64,000 bases of DNA from Progne subis subis (lineage: Eukaryota; Chordata; Aves; Passeriformes; Hirundinidae). Positions 23,661 through 34,550 of this stretch are shown here, one piece after another. Position numbers and translations under genes: made by a program. The DNA lies in NCBI GenBank assembly GCA_022316685.1, contig JAKJHU010000133.1:558001-622000 (forward strand). The letters are read 5' to 3'. The notes below the pieces were generated by a model. It did not search any database. It had not been told where the DNA came from and saw nothing but the letters and a program-made list of their open reading frames with translations. Positions within the stretch are counted from its first letter, which is position 1; each line of letters starts with the position of its first letter.

Positions 23661-26639
23661 AACCCAAAAAACCCCCAAACCCACTGCCAGTTCCTGGATC
23701 AGCTCCAGTTTGATTGCAATGAGAGTTGTCTTCAGTTCAATGCTTCAGAGTGCCTGGCTGAAATGCTGGGGCCATGCCATGGGCTGATGCACATTCTCTG
23801 CACCATAGGAACAGTTTTTTCCTGTTCCCCTTCATCTTGCTGCTACATGCCATGAACATCTAGTGCTTACAGGCCTGGGAGCTCCCAGCATTAATGTTGG
23901 CACTGGGGAGCCATATCCTGGGGCCCCTGCAAAGCCACCTGGGGTAATTTTGCCTTGGAAGCTCTGTAGGTGATGAGTTTGTGGAGTTCTAGGTTCTGTG
24001 TTTCCTCGCTCCCCTGTCTCAGTCTTTTGGCAAACCCAAGGCCTTAATCCCTAGATTCCTTGTCTTGGATTATCAGAGACATTTGTGTATGTCACATCTC
24101 AGTGCTTCTTCCATGTCACTTCCTTTACAGCTGTGAACTTGTGGCTAATTATGCATCTCCCTCTGAAATCCCACTCAAAGGCACCTCTGAGTCCATGGAG
24201 AGAGCTCTTGTGAGCAGTCTGAGAAAAGTCCTGCTGAAAACCAGAAGACAGCCCACTGCTGCCCGGTCTGCACTTCCACCAGCCTGCACTTAACCCTCTT
24301 AGTGGTGCCCATGCTTGCACTGCCATGGTCCGTGTGATAAACGCCCACCAAGGAGGGGCAGGTCTCTCAGGACAGGTTTCTCCATCAGTTCAGATTCTCT
24401 TTTAATGTTCCCAAGTTTACACGTGGTGCATTGTTGCCATACCACTTCCCTTGGGGGTCCTTTTGCCCCATGTCTGTGATGGCACTAGCAAGGGATGCAC
24501 CAGCCCTTGTCCAATGCTGCTGCCTCCTTCCAAGAGCCTGGGGGAGGCTCCATCCTGGCAGGTGGATCAATGATTTTTTCATTATTTGCTGCTTGATCTA
24601 AATGTGTCTCAGCTTGAAAAATCTCACTCCACCTGGATTCAAGTGTGAGCTGTTTGGCTGAGCACAGGCAGCTCCCACTGCCAAAATATTCTAGGGTAAA
24701 ACAGGAGGAAGCTGGGAGTGGAGGAAGAGCCAGGCTCTAGGGCAGTTTGGTAGGGGGCCTGCAAAACAGAAAGCAGCCCAAGACGGATGTTTGTCATGGG
24801 GATGAGAACATACAAACATTTCAGAGGAAGGGGAAGGGAAAGATATCTGATAAAATATGTTTGGTTCTTTGAACAAAATGGAAAAAAGAAAAGGATGTTG
24901 CCTGCAAGAAAACTTGGATTGTGACTTTTAGAGGAGAAAAGAAGCCTGAGATCAGAATGAGAATCTTATAGGAAAAACTCCTCTTTGTCACAAGAAAAGG
25001 AGTTTGTGCCCAGATGGTTTCCTCCATCAAAAGTTAACAGCTTCTGGTCATGCTGCCTTCTCTTCAGTTGGTGGTGCTTGACCACTTTGAGTTCCTTTGG
25101 CACTGGATCCTGCATTAGGCAAAGAGAGGGTTGGGGTCTGGAGTTCCTGTGGGAACACATGAAGAGGTTCTCAAGAACCACAAACCCCGGTCTGCTGTGA
25201 GGGGACAGTGTGGGGACAAGGACTGCCAGGGAAGGTGTGAGCTCCGTGGAGCTTTGTCAGGACGCTGTGACTGGACACCTTGCCCAAGCTCGGACATGCT
25301 GACCTGCCGTTATCACTGCAGTCAGGCAAGGAGACAGCACAGAAAAGCAATCACCTGCTGCGTTTATATTTGGCTCTAGAGTGCTTTGTTTGGAGGCAGA
25401 GTAATGAAAATCATCTGAAGGAAGTTCTTTGTTGGTGAGAAAATTATGAACGACCGTAAAAGGGAGTTATAAAAAAATTTGCTGTCCAAGCTGAACTCTA
25501 GAGTTACCCAACCACATGGCAATAATAGAAACAAGAGAGCTGGAAAGGTAAACACTTGAAAAGATGTTCCTGTCTTCCATCCTGCCTTTTTTTTCTCCCC
25601 CGGTAAACACATTTTAACAAGTGGAATTGCAACATCTCCAGTGCTTGTCAATTTGAGCTCAGCCCACACGGCGTTATATTCTGCCCTGTAAATTACAGCT
25701 CAGCTGGTCTGATAGCAGCTCAAGGTATTTGATTCTGGGCTGTAAACAACCCCTATGATGCAAAAACATGGGAAGTGTTTAAGCCTTTGCTGTTGGAGCT
25801 AGAACACAGCAGTCTCCTTGGTCAGGGCTTTAGGATCTGGGTCTCTTCCTTTGCAGGGCATGGAGTGAGGGTAGCTTTAGGCAACCACCTGTGGAAGAAG
25901 CTGTGCCCAGGATGAGGACAGTCCCTGCTGGTTTGTGGGCTGTTCTCAGCCTGCACTTCCATCAGAAAACAGCAACAGCAGTGGTCACGCTGAACCCTGG
26001 CACGGTGGGACAGGCCAGGAGCTCCTCCAGCAGCACAAGGGCTCCCACCTGCCGTGGGGCAAGGGAGCTCCTCTGGTGCCAGCTGAGCCCTTGCTGTGCC
26101 TTCCTGAAACCAGCATAAATGACAGTGGCTGCAGAATCCCACGCAGCTGGGGAGAGAGGCTGCAGCCTGGCTGGTGCCTCAGGTGGTGAGAATTTAGAAA
26201 CAAAGCAGAAAAAAATCAAACCCTACAAGATTCATTCTGACCCACAGTAAGAAACATGCAACAGATTCCAGGAGGATTTTCTCTCCTTGCCAACAATTTC
26301 TTACTGGAAATTGGGAATAAACGTGATTTCCCCCCGTCATTCATGCAGCACCCTTAGTCAAATTTGCTCAGTTTTCATTTGACTTCCTTTTCCATTTAGT
26401 TTTTCAGTCTGAGAGACAGTCCAGAGGCAGTAGCTTCAACTCTGGCAATGCCACCTGCAAGGGCACTTTTGTCTTACACAGAAGGGAAGCAGGTTGAGCT
26501 AGTGCCTAAATACTGCTTTAATGAAGGTGCTTGTTCATATGGGCAAGGAAAGGGAAATTGTGTCAACACCTGCACTGAACACTGGTGGAAGCAGATCTGG
26601 CAGGACAAATGTGGTGCTGGTACCCACACTGGTCACTGG

Positions 26640-27050
26640 ATGTGGATGAACTGAAATGGATGCAGAGACGAGCAATAAAAATGATCCAAGGGCTGGAAAA
26701 GGAGTAAGATGGAGATGTAGAGAACTCCATTAGTTTAGCTTATTAAATAAGATCAAGGGATGAGCGCAGCGTAATGTATAGGATTCTTCCTGGTTAGAAA
26801 CTGGGTACTAAAATGATTCTGTGATTTAACAGAGGAAAGAATAATAAGAACAAATGTCTGAAGTCAAAGCCAAAGAAAATTCAAATGGGAAATATGAGTG
26901 GGGTTTTTTTAACACTAAGAATGATTAACCACTGGAACAGACTACAAAGAGAAGTGGTGGATTTGCCATTGCTTTCATTTTTAATGACTTCATTTTTTCT
27001 TCTCAAAAAGGACAAATGCAAATATTTTCCATCAATTATTTGCATTAGAT
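26640..27050 (+). mobile_element. Old, diverged CR1-like LINE copy
   Basis: Motifs of a decayed CR1 body occur in order on the plus strand: 'gatgcagagacgagcaataa', 'aaatgatccaagggctggaa', 'aaccactggaacagactaca' and 'agaagtggtggatttgccat'. The copy is full of substitutions and small indels. The boundaries are approximate. Confidence 0.6.
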
Positions 27051-28239
27051 GATTTGAACCAAGCTCAAATCTGACATCATACGAATTCACCCCTGACCAG
27101 CCATTGCCATGATGAGCTTCCATCTTTATTGTGGCAAAATTGTCCTTTTCCTCAACTTGGCCATGGATAAGTAGAGAAATCTAAATCATAAATGGTGCAA
27201 ATTCCATGGATTGTTTCCACTAATGAAGGACCAGCATGAGACTTGTCTGGTGAAGAATAAAGCTCGATCAGAAGTGACATTCTCAGGGTACATTGGAGCA
27301 CAATTTGCTCCTTCCTCAAGTGCTGGAGAAGGCAATCCACTTTTGCCAAGCTTGGTCCTCCGAGAGAAAAGGCACTTTTGCCAATTAAAAGGCTCATGAA
27401 TGGGACTCAGATGTTCCAGGCAATATTGTTCCTGGTGATAATGAATTGCACATGCCTGGCACTCCCTGCCAACACCGAGGTTCCCAACAGCTTCTGAGAG
27501 AGGCTCTGGTAACTCCCTTGCACAGGTGAGGGCAGGGATTCACAGGCTCACCCTGTGCCTGACTGGGCTTTGTGCCGCTGGGAAGCTCCAAGCCCCACAG
27601 ATGTCAGCTGGAATGACTGGTGATCATCCCTGGAAAGCGGGCGTGTGCTGATCCTTGCCTCCTAGGCAAGGAAGACACTGAAAAGCAGTGGTCCCTTCTG
27701 AAAGCCTCAGCCAGAGTTATACCAGAACAAGGACAAGATGGGAATGGTCACTAAACCATTCTCTTAGAGAGAGAGGGCTGCATTGTGTCCTTTAATGACA
27801 AAAACTGTAAGAAAAAGGAATTTTACTAAAGATTCTTCATTTACTGTTTTCACACTTTCAGCTGGAAGGTCTTGCTGAGTGACCTCAAAAATAAATTATC
27901 ATATTCAGGTTGTGTGAATGTCAAGTGTACCAGAGGGGAGAACCAGTCTTACATGAGGATACACACTATGTGGCTTTTATATATCTCCAGGGAAGAGGTC
28001 TTGGTGTTTAGTAGCTATGAAAAAAAAAGCAAATGAAATGACAGGGATAGTTAGAAGAGGGAAAATAGGCACAGAACATCCTTGTACCATGATATAAACC
28101 AGAATAAATTTTTGTCTTTGATGCAGTGCACAGATTTGGTCACTCCATCTGAAGATGTGAAGGAAAAAATAAGCGTGATATGAGAACTAACTTCTGATTT
28201 TACTCAGACAGGTAGTAACAGGACAAGGGGAAAAGAGGG

Positions 28240-28329
28240 TAGATTAAAAAAAAACAAAAACAAACCAACAACAACAACAACAACAACAACAACAAAAAAC
28301 AAACAAAAAAAAACAACAAAAAAAACTGA
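28240..28329. repeat. A-rich AAC trinucleotide microsatellite
   Basis: About nine AAC units (caacaacaacaacaac) are flanked by A-runs mixed with C. It abuts the 5' truncation point of the adjacent CR1 copy. Confidence 0.95.
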
Positions 28330-28564
28330 GAGAAGGTAGATTTAGATCAGATGTTGGGAAGAAATTCTTCCCTGTGTGGGTGATGAGGTCCTGGCACAGG
28401 GTGCCCAGGAAAGCTGTGACTGCCCCTGGATCCCTGGAAGTTTTCCAGGCCACTGGATGGGGCTTGGAGCAGCCTGGGACAGTGGAAGGTGTCCCTGCCA
28501 TGGCAGGGCTGGAACTGGATGAGCCCTGAGGTCCCTTCCCACCCCAACCATCCTGGGATTCCAT
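28330..28564 (+). mobile_element. CR1 LINE fragment, 3' end
   Basis: Plus-strand CR1: 'agatgttgggaagaaattct', 'ggtcctggcacagggtgccc', 'gggacagtggaaggtgtccc' and 'gaggtcccttcccaccccaa', ending 'gggattccatg'. It is 5'-truncated and antisense to LGR6. Confidence 0.92.
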
Positions 28565-29890
28565 GTTGCCAACCAGATAACTGGATGGGGCCTGGAAGAG
28601 CTGCGCTGAGAGAAGGGTACAACAGACAGTAACAAATACAACAGTGGTGCAGAGGAGATGGACACAGAGCTCAAGAATTAGAGGGCATTAATCAAAACTA
28701 ACTGGTAATGGCACGAGAACAACTTTTCCCAGAGTCCATTTTTTCAACCAGGTAGGCAAGGATGGGGGCCAGGTTAAAGGAGTGGAACTTTTCTTTTGCT
28801 CCCATTACAGGGTCAAATTGACACCAGGAGGTTTCCAGGAGCTAAGGCTCCCTGTAGACCCAAATGAGGAAGGATCTGGGTTTTGATCTCATTTGTTCTA
28901 ACTTAAGGGGTCCTCAGCTGTGTGAGGAAAGTAAAACTACTTGAAGATTTCTCTATCCAGGTCCCTCATTACAGGGCAAGGTTCTCTACTGCTTGGTCTG
29001 TTTTGGAAAGTTCACCCACACACAGCCCAGCATCTCTGCTGAGAGCTCCTTTGGTGACATCAGGAAAGAAGGGAACTGCAGCCCACTGCAGAGATGCAGC
29101 AGCAAGGACACATCTGCAGCATGAGGGATTTCTTGGCAACGTAAGATTTTACTTGAGGACCCCCCTGGTGAGTGGGACTGAAAGAGGTGCTGTGATTCCT
29201 GGCTTGAGACTTCTTGCTGAATTCAGCTGACAGAGGAAATGAGGGATGCTACGGAGAACTGCTGTCATGAACTTTATTGGGCTGTCAGCGCAGCAGCATG
29301 GGGGTTTCAGATGCTGACTGCTGAATGAAAAATCTCTTATGCTCAAGGAAGATGATGATTTTTATAAAACAACTTTTACTTCGTACAAACCATCAGCTGA
29401 AAAGTATTCAGGATTATTTCTGTGTGCAGATACTAAGATACACTTGGAATAGATCAGACCAGAAGGTAACCACCTATTCCCATAAACAATCCTGCTCAAA
29501 TATCCACCTCTCTTCTGCCATCAAAGCACAGTGCCAGCACCCCAGCACACGGAACCTTTGTTATTAAGGCTGGGAAAGGATGGTGCCAATTATGGAGATT
29601 CGTGGATTTCATGATGAGTGATATACACTAGGCTCTGCTCACTGAACAGCCTGCAGCCCTAGTTTGAAGCCTGCAGCAGCAATAGATGGGAATAAGACCA
29701 GGGAATTCCTCAACAAAGGTGTAATTTATTAGCAGACACCGAACCTTTAAAGTATTCCAGATTGAGGCTGGGATACTCTGACGTCAGTGCTTGTGGCAGT
29801 GCAGGATGGTGAAAGGATTCTGCCCAGGGCCCAAGGTGTGTGGGGAAGGAACAGCACAGCTCTGCACCTGGGAGGGTCCTGCCCTCAGCC

Positions 29891-30640
29891 GTGGTCAGCC
29901 GTGGTCAGGAGTGGTCAGCCATGGTCAGTCATGGTCAGCCATGGTCAGCTGTGGTCAGCCGTGGTCAGCCGTGGTCAGGAGTGGTCAGCCATGGTCAGTC
30001 ATGGTCAGTCATGGTCAGCTGTGGTCAGCCGTGGTCAGTCATGGTCAGCCATGGTCAGCTGTGGTCAGCCGTGGTCAGGAGTGGTCAGCCATGGTCAGCT
30101 GTGGTCAGCCATGGTCAGCTGTGGTCAGCCGTGGTCAGGAGTGGTCAGCCATGGTCAGTCATGGTCAGCTGTGGTCAGTCATGGTCAGGAGTGGTCAGCC
30201 ATGGTCAGTCATGGTCAGCTGTGGTCAGTCATGGTCAGCTGTGCTCAGCCGCGGTCAGGAGTGGTCAGCCATGGTCAGCTGTGGTCAGCCGCGGTCAGGA
30301 GTGGTCAGCCGTGGTCAGGAGTGGTCAGCTGTGGTCAGTCGTGGTCAGCTGTGGTCAGTCGTGGTCAGCTGTGCTCAGCCGTGGTCAGGAGTGGTCAGCC
30401 ATGGTCAGTCATGGTCAGCTGTGGTCAGCCGCGGTCAGGAGTGGTCAGCCGTGGTCAGGAGTGGTCAGCTGTGGTCAGTCATGGTCAGCTGCGGTCAGCC
30501 GTGGTCAGGAGTGGTCAGCCGTGGTCAGTCATGGTCAGCTGTGGTCAGTCGTGGTCAGCTGTGGTCAGTCATGGTCAGCTGTGGTCAGTCGTGGTCAGCT
30601 GTGCTCAGTCGTGGTCAGCTGTGCTCAGCCGTGGTCAGCC
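29891..30640. repeat. 10-bp minisatellite, about 75 units of RTGGTCAGNN
   Basis: Seventy-five decamers run without a single insertion or deletion: every unit keeps the same 10-base register across 750 bases. The core TGGTCAG is nearly invariant; TGCTCAG and CGGTCAG occur rarely. Variation is confined to the last two bases and the first base of the next unit (CC, GGA, TC, CT combined with G or A). Because the period is not a multiple of three and contains no stop, all three plus frames stay open and give false proteins of 287-297 residues. This is non-coding intronic satellite. Confidence 0.98.
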
Positions 30641-31429
30641 ATGTCCCTGAGTGCTGACCAGGCTGCACAGGAGGGATTCCCCTGCTCTCAGCCATTTCTG
30701 CCCTTGGCTTTCTTCCCCTGGAGCTCATTTTAACACCCTATAGCTGGGAGTTTCCAACGTTTATAACAGCAGCCAGATCCTCCATCGACCTGCAAACCCG
30801 ACACTTGCAGAGGACGGCACACGTATCATCTGCACCCTGGTAGGGATTGTCTTCTCTCCAGCTTGGCTGTCTTTTGGGAGCATTTGCTTGTCAGCTCAGT
30901 GGGTGAGTCTGGAGCAGGACATACCCCTGGCTGGGACACAGGAGGGACACTGGGTGACTTTCCACTGGTGATGTGTTGACAAGAGCTTGCATGGAAGCAT
31001 GGGAGAGATTTATGGGGCCAGTTCTGCCAAACACTTGTGATCCCACAAAAATGTAGCATCGTGTCCCACAGAGCCTGGCAGGATCACACATGTGTTCCCT
31101 TCCAATTGTATGTGGTAGGACATTATTCTCTCCCTTGTGACCTAATGGTCAATGACTTTTATTTCTCAGGCTTGACTGTTTAATTAAGGAGTTGCTTCTT
31201 GCCCACAGTATGGGATGAGCCAGAATGAAAGCAGCATGCTTTGGAGGCTGAAATGAAACCCCAAATGTCAGCTCACCCGCTGAGTGAGCTATTAAAGCTG
31301 ACTGAAGTGGTTGCAGTATGGTGGCCAGGGGTTGCCTTGCAGAATGAGCACTATTGTGGGTGAAAACTACTTTTTTGATTTTTCTCAAGTTGCTTTTTGC
31401 TTTTCTCCTAAATAAGCCTTCATGCTTTG

Positions 31430-31980
31430 TCTAAACAGATGAATTTGATGCTTAATAAAACTCTGAGCTGCGCTTTGTCCAAGCTCTTTCTACGCTGGAT
31501 GGTCTCAGTAAACACTTTAAATTTTGAAAGGGGAATAATTGCTGAACTTTCACTAAGGCACTACATGCTGAGGTTACTTAACACCCTGGTATCAGTACAA
31601 ATTACCGCACCAGAGGAGGCATTTCATGCGGATAGAGGAGCTCTAAAGCAGTTGGTAATCATACCCGAGCTAGCTAATCAACACCAAAGCAGTACTAAGT
31701 ATCTAATTTGCACATGTGACGTTCCTTTCGAAGGGAAGATAATCTACAAGCCTCTGTCGATAGAAAGGATGCCCTTCCCGAGCAGCTGCCAGAGCGATCC
31801 GTTCTCTTTCTGGTGGCAGCTTGTGGGCGCTTCGGGGTCCCACTGCCCATGGAGTGTTCCCACCCCGGAGCAGCGCTGCTCTCCGCGGCGCTCCCAGCGC
31901 TGGCCGTGAAACGCTTCCAGCGCAAATCGGACAGCAACGGCGGCAGAACATCTGACCTGCAGATGTGCCACAGTCATGCA
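31430..31980. promoter_or_regulatory. Repeat-free stretch grading into a CpG-rich block (candidate regulatory region)
   Basis: The left part is AT-leaning and carries homeodomain-like motifs ('ggtaatcatacccgagctag', 'ctaatcaacacc', 'aaattaccgc'). The right part (about 31780-31945) is dense in CpG ('gcagcgctgctctccgcggc', 'gaaacgcttccagcgcaaat', 'cggacagcaacggcggcag'). Both strands have moderately long open frames (31427-31909 plus, 31703-31981 minus) without recognisable domains. It lies 600 bases from the LGR6 triple-repeat exon. A cis-regulatory element or alternative promoter is possible but not shown. Confidence 0.3.
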
Positions 31981-32285
31981 AAGTAAGCAGGCACGGGCTT
32001 GGACAAGGTGTCGGCGTTAGACCTTCGGTTTAAAATCGTGCTTGGTAATAAAAAGGGGTGAGGGAGGAGGAGAGGGAGTGAGTTAATATGTTTTCCTAGA
32101 AGTGAAAATATTACATTTTTGACCTGACAGCAAATTGCTGCCTTTTTTTTTTTTTTTTCCCCATGTTGCTAGAAATTGCTGTAGTTTTAACACAGGGATT
32201 GGAAGGAGGAAAAGAAATGAGAAGGTTTTTGTTCCTTGAGTCTTCAAGGAAAACCATCTGGTTTTTGTTTCCAGTTACTAATTTT

Positions 32286-32303
32286 TATATATATATATAT
32301 ATT
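32286..32303. repeat. TA dinucleotide microsatellite
   Basis: The run 'tatatatatatatatat' sits in AT-rich intron just downstream (in transcript sense) of the triple-repeat exon. Confidence 0.9.
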
Positions 32304-32582
32304 TATATTTAAATACAAACCATTTCTTGGATTATATCAGGGAGCTTTGTAGCTCTTCAATGAAAAGTGGGGAAAAGATGCCCAAAATCAAAAGAGGCAA
32401 TTTTAGCATTTCCTATCAAATGAGGGGGATTCCGTGACTCTTTGAACGAAACCTCTGCCCCTCGCCCCGGCGGCAAACCGCTGCTGGTGGGGAGTGACCA
32501 GCAGGGATTCCGGCAGGAGGAGGAGGAGCCCGTGGGCAGCACCTTGTCCCAGCCCAGGGAATAAGAAATGGAGAAAGCTTAC

Positions 32583-32798
32583 AGCACCACGAGGCTGCTG
32601 AGGTTCTGGAAGGCGAAATCGGGGATGTGCCAGATCTGGTTGAGGGCCAGGGTCATGGCCTGCAGCGCGGGCAGGTGGTTCAGAGCTCGCACGGGGATCT
32701 CCGTCAGGGCGTTATCGTCCAGCCACAGGTGCCGCAGGGAGAGCAGCCCCTCAAAGCTCCTGTCGGGCACCACCGAGATGAGGTTTGCATCCAGGCGT
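32583..32798 (-). CDS. LGR6: LGR6 internal exon encoding three consecutive leucine-rich repeats
   Basis: This is the largest LGR6 exon in the window: 216 bases, exactly three 24-residue repeats. On the minus strand the acceptor is 'ctttcccacccag' and the donor 'gtaagctttc'. The first base completes the leucine codon left open by the 54150-54221 exon, and the reading is [18 protein letters not shown], then [20 protein letters not shown], then a third repeat containing [14 protein letters not shown] and ending NLSSLVVL. The stretch [19 protein letters not shown] is essentially diagnostic for the LGR4/5/6 group, and the flanking residues fit LGR6 best. A tryptophan replaces the serine found in the human third repeat (NRISHIP versus NQIWHIP). 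It lies at a variable position of the repeat, so it need not disrupt folding. The exon lies inside a CpG-rich patch unlike the other exons. Confidence 0.97.
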
Positions 32799-34367
32799 CT
32801 GGGTGGGAAAGAAACAGGGTGGGGATCAGTGAGAGCCCAGCCCGCGGTGTTACGCAAAGGGAGCCATGGCGGTGCCGAGGCGGGATGGATTGATGGCCAG
32901 GGAGATTGGATTGGGCTGTAAATAGTGATTAACGTAAGAAGGTATCGGTGGGAGATGTCTGGCCGCGGCCGAGGACCATCCCTTCTCCACGGTCGTTTGG
33001 TGACGGCAGCTCCTGAAGCGCCGTGGTCGGGCTGAGCGTGGCTCCCGGGTCACCTGAACCCGGAGCATCAAAGCTGCATCTCCGGGGCTGGGCTTGCCAA
33101 GGACCTGCCCGAGCAATCCCAGCCCGGGCTGGGCTGCCCCAAGCCCGCTCACACCCACGCGTGTGCAGGACAGCCAGCCCGGGAGCCACGGCCCCGTTCC
33201 AGAAGGAAAGGATCCGTCTGGAAACGGGAGATGTGTCCCAGCCCTGCTCGGGCTCCTGTGTCTGGTCCCAGGGGCACCTGGGCAGGAGTCAGACCCCTGC
33301 AGGAGCCGAGCCCCTGCTCTCGTATCACACCTTTGGGCCTTTCCTCCCGCTCCATCTGCCAATTGCTTCTTTTTAATCATCGTGGAGAGCTTAAGGCGGT
33401 TGAATATGAGGTTTAATTCGGTGAGAAACTCTAATTTTGAGCACTTGGTTTTGTTTCAAAATAGAATGGCAAGCCAAAAAATATTAAGGTTATTATGAAA
33501 AAAAAAGTTTAAAACTTCGTTTTGGGAATCATCTCTCTAAAGACCTTTTATGGCAATGATGGTGAGCAGGATGCAATGTGTTATCTGTAGATTTTGAAAC
33601 CAAATTATAAGAGGAAAATACTTCAGATTTGGACGAAATACCAGGAACCAATTATACAAAATTTTCATTTCCATCCACAGCCAACAGAGCTTATTTTATT
33701 TTTCCAAGCTATCTAAGGCAGAGATCTCTGAATTCAAATTGCAAAGAGGAAACACTTTGTCTCTTATCAAAGCATGGGAGAAGGAAGTTAACAGAGCTGT
33801 CACGGCCCAGCCCTCAAATCAATGATCCTCCAGAAAGGAATGTGGTAAAGAAATTAGTATTCTTGACTACAATAAAGTATTATTTTTGATGGAAGTTGAA
33901 CACTGGAGCAAACCCCCAGACGCTGTTGCCCCCCAGGCCCAACCCTTCTTCAAAGAGTACTGACATTTCTTAATTGACAGAACACTGCAATGAGCTGCAG
34001 GAGGAGGAGACCAAACGCCCCATCACGAGTGGGAGCAGGGAAGAGGCTGGGTGCAAGCCTTCTCTCTGCTGGGGCGTGTGGGAGGTATTTCCTGGGTGAA
34101 TCTCTGATAATCCTGGGAAACAGAACTTCCCTGCACCACAGAAAGAAGCATTTCCTGCCACGGCTGGCCTGACCTGCATGGACAAATCTGGAGCTTTAAA
34201 CCTGCTTAAGAAGTGCAGTCAAACCTTCCTGGATGTCCTTCAGAAAAATGTCCTTTAAATGCAGAGTACAACTGTGGTACAGCATCACCTTAGGCTGGAG
34301 TGATACTCCAGGGTGGGTTAAATCCCTATTCCATTACTCCCATTTTGCCACATTAATGTATTAACTT

Positions 34368-34550
34368 CAGAGGGTGCTGAGACCCTGGCACTGGGTGCCC
34401 AGAGCAGCTGTGGCTGCCCCTGGATCCCTGAAATGGCCAAGGCCAGGTTGGACAGGGCTTGGAGCAACCAGGGCTAGTGGAAGGTGTGGAAGGGGTGGAA
34501 CAGGATGGGCTCTGAGGTCCCTTCCAACCCAAACCATTCTGTGATTCTAT
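34368..34550 (+). mobile_element. CR1 LINE fragment, 3' end
   Basis: Plus-strand CR1: 'agaccctggcactgggtgcc', 'gccaggttggacagggcttg', 'gaggtcccttccaacccaaa' and a clean end 'ccattctgtgattctat'. The 5' part is missing. Confidence 0.93.

Larger units (their letters stand above)
23165..32582. other. LGR6 intron (9.4 kb)
   Basis: This intron lies between the triple-repeat exon at 32583-32798 and the exon at 23093-23164. It holds an A-run at about 23641-23660, an old CR1 copy (26640-27050), an AAC-rich simple repeat joined to a CR1 copy (28240-28564), the 75-unit decamer array (29891-30640), a repeat-free stretch that becomes CpG-rich (31430-31980), a T-run at about 32140-32157, and a TA run at about 32286-32303. 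No other exon was recognised. Confidence 0.6.

Noticed and set aside
29891..30640. CRISPR-like array
   Set aside because: Units are contiguous 10-mers with no spacers, in a vertebrate intron.
29787..30733. Three overlapping plus-strand frames of 287-297 codons (GQPWSAVVSR repeats)
   Set aside because: Same cause: a 10-bp unit without stops keeps every frame open.
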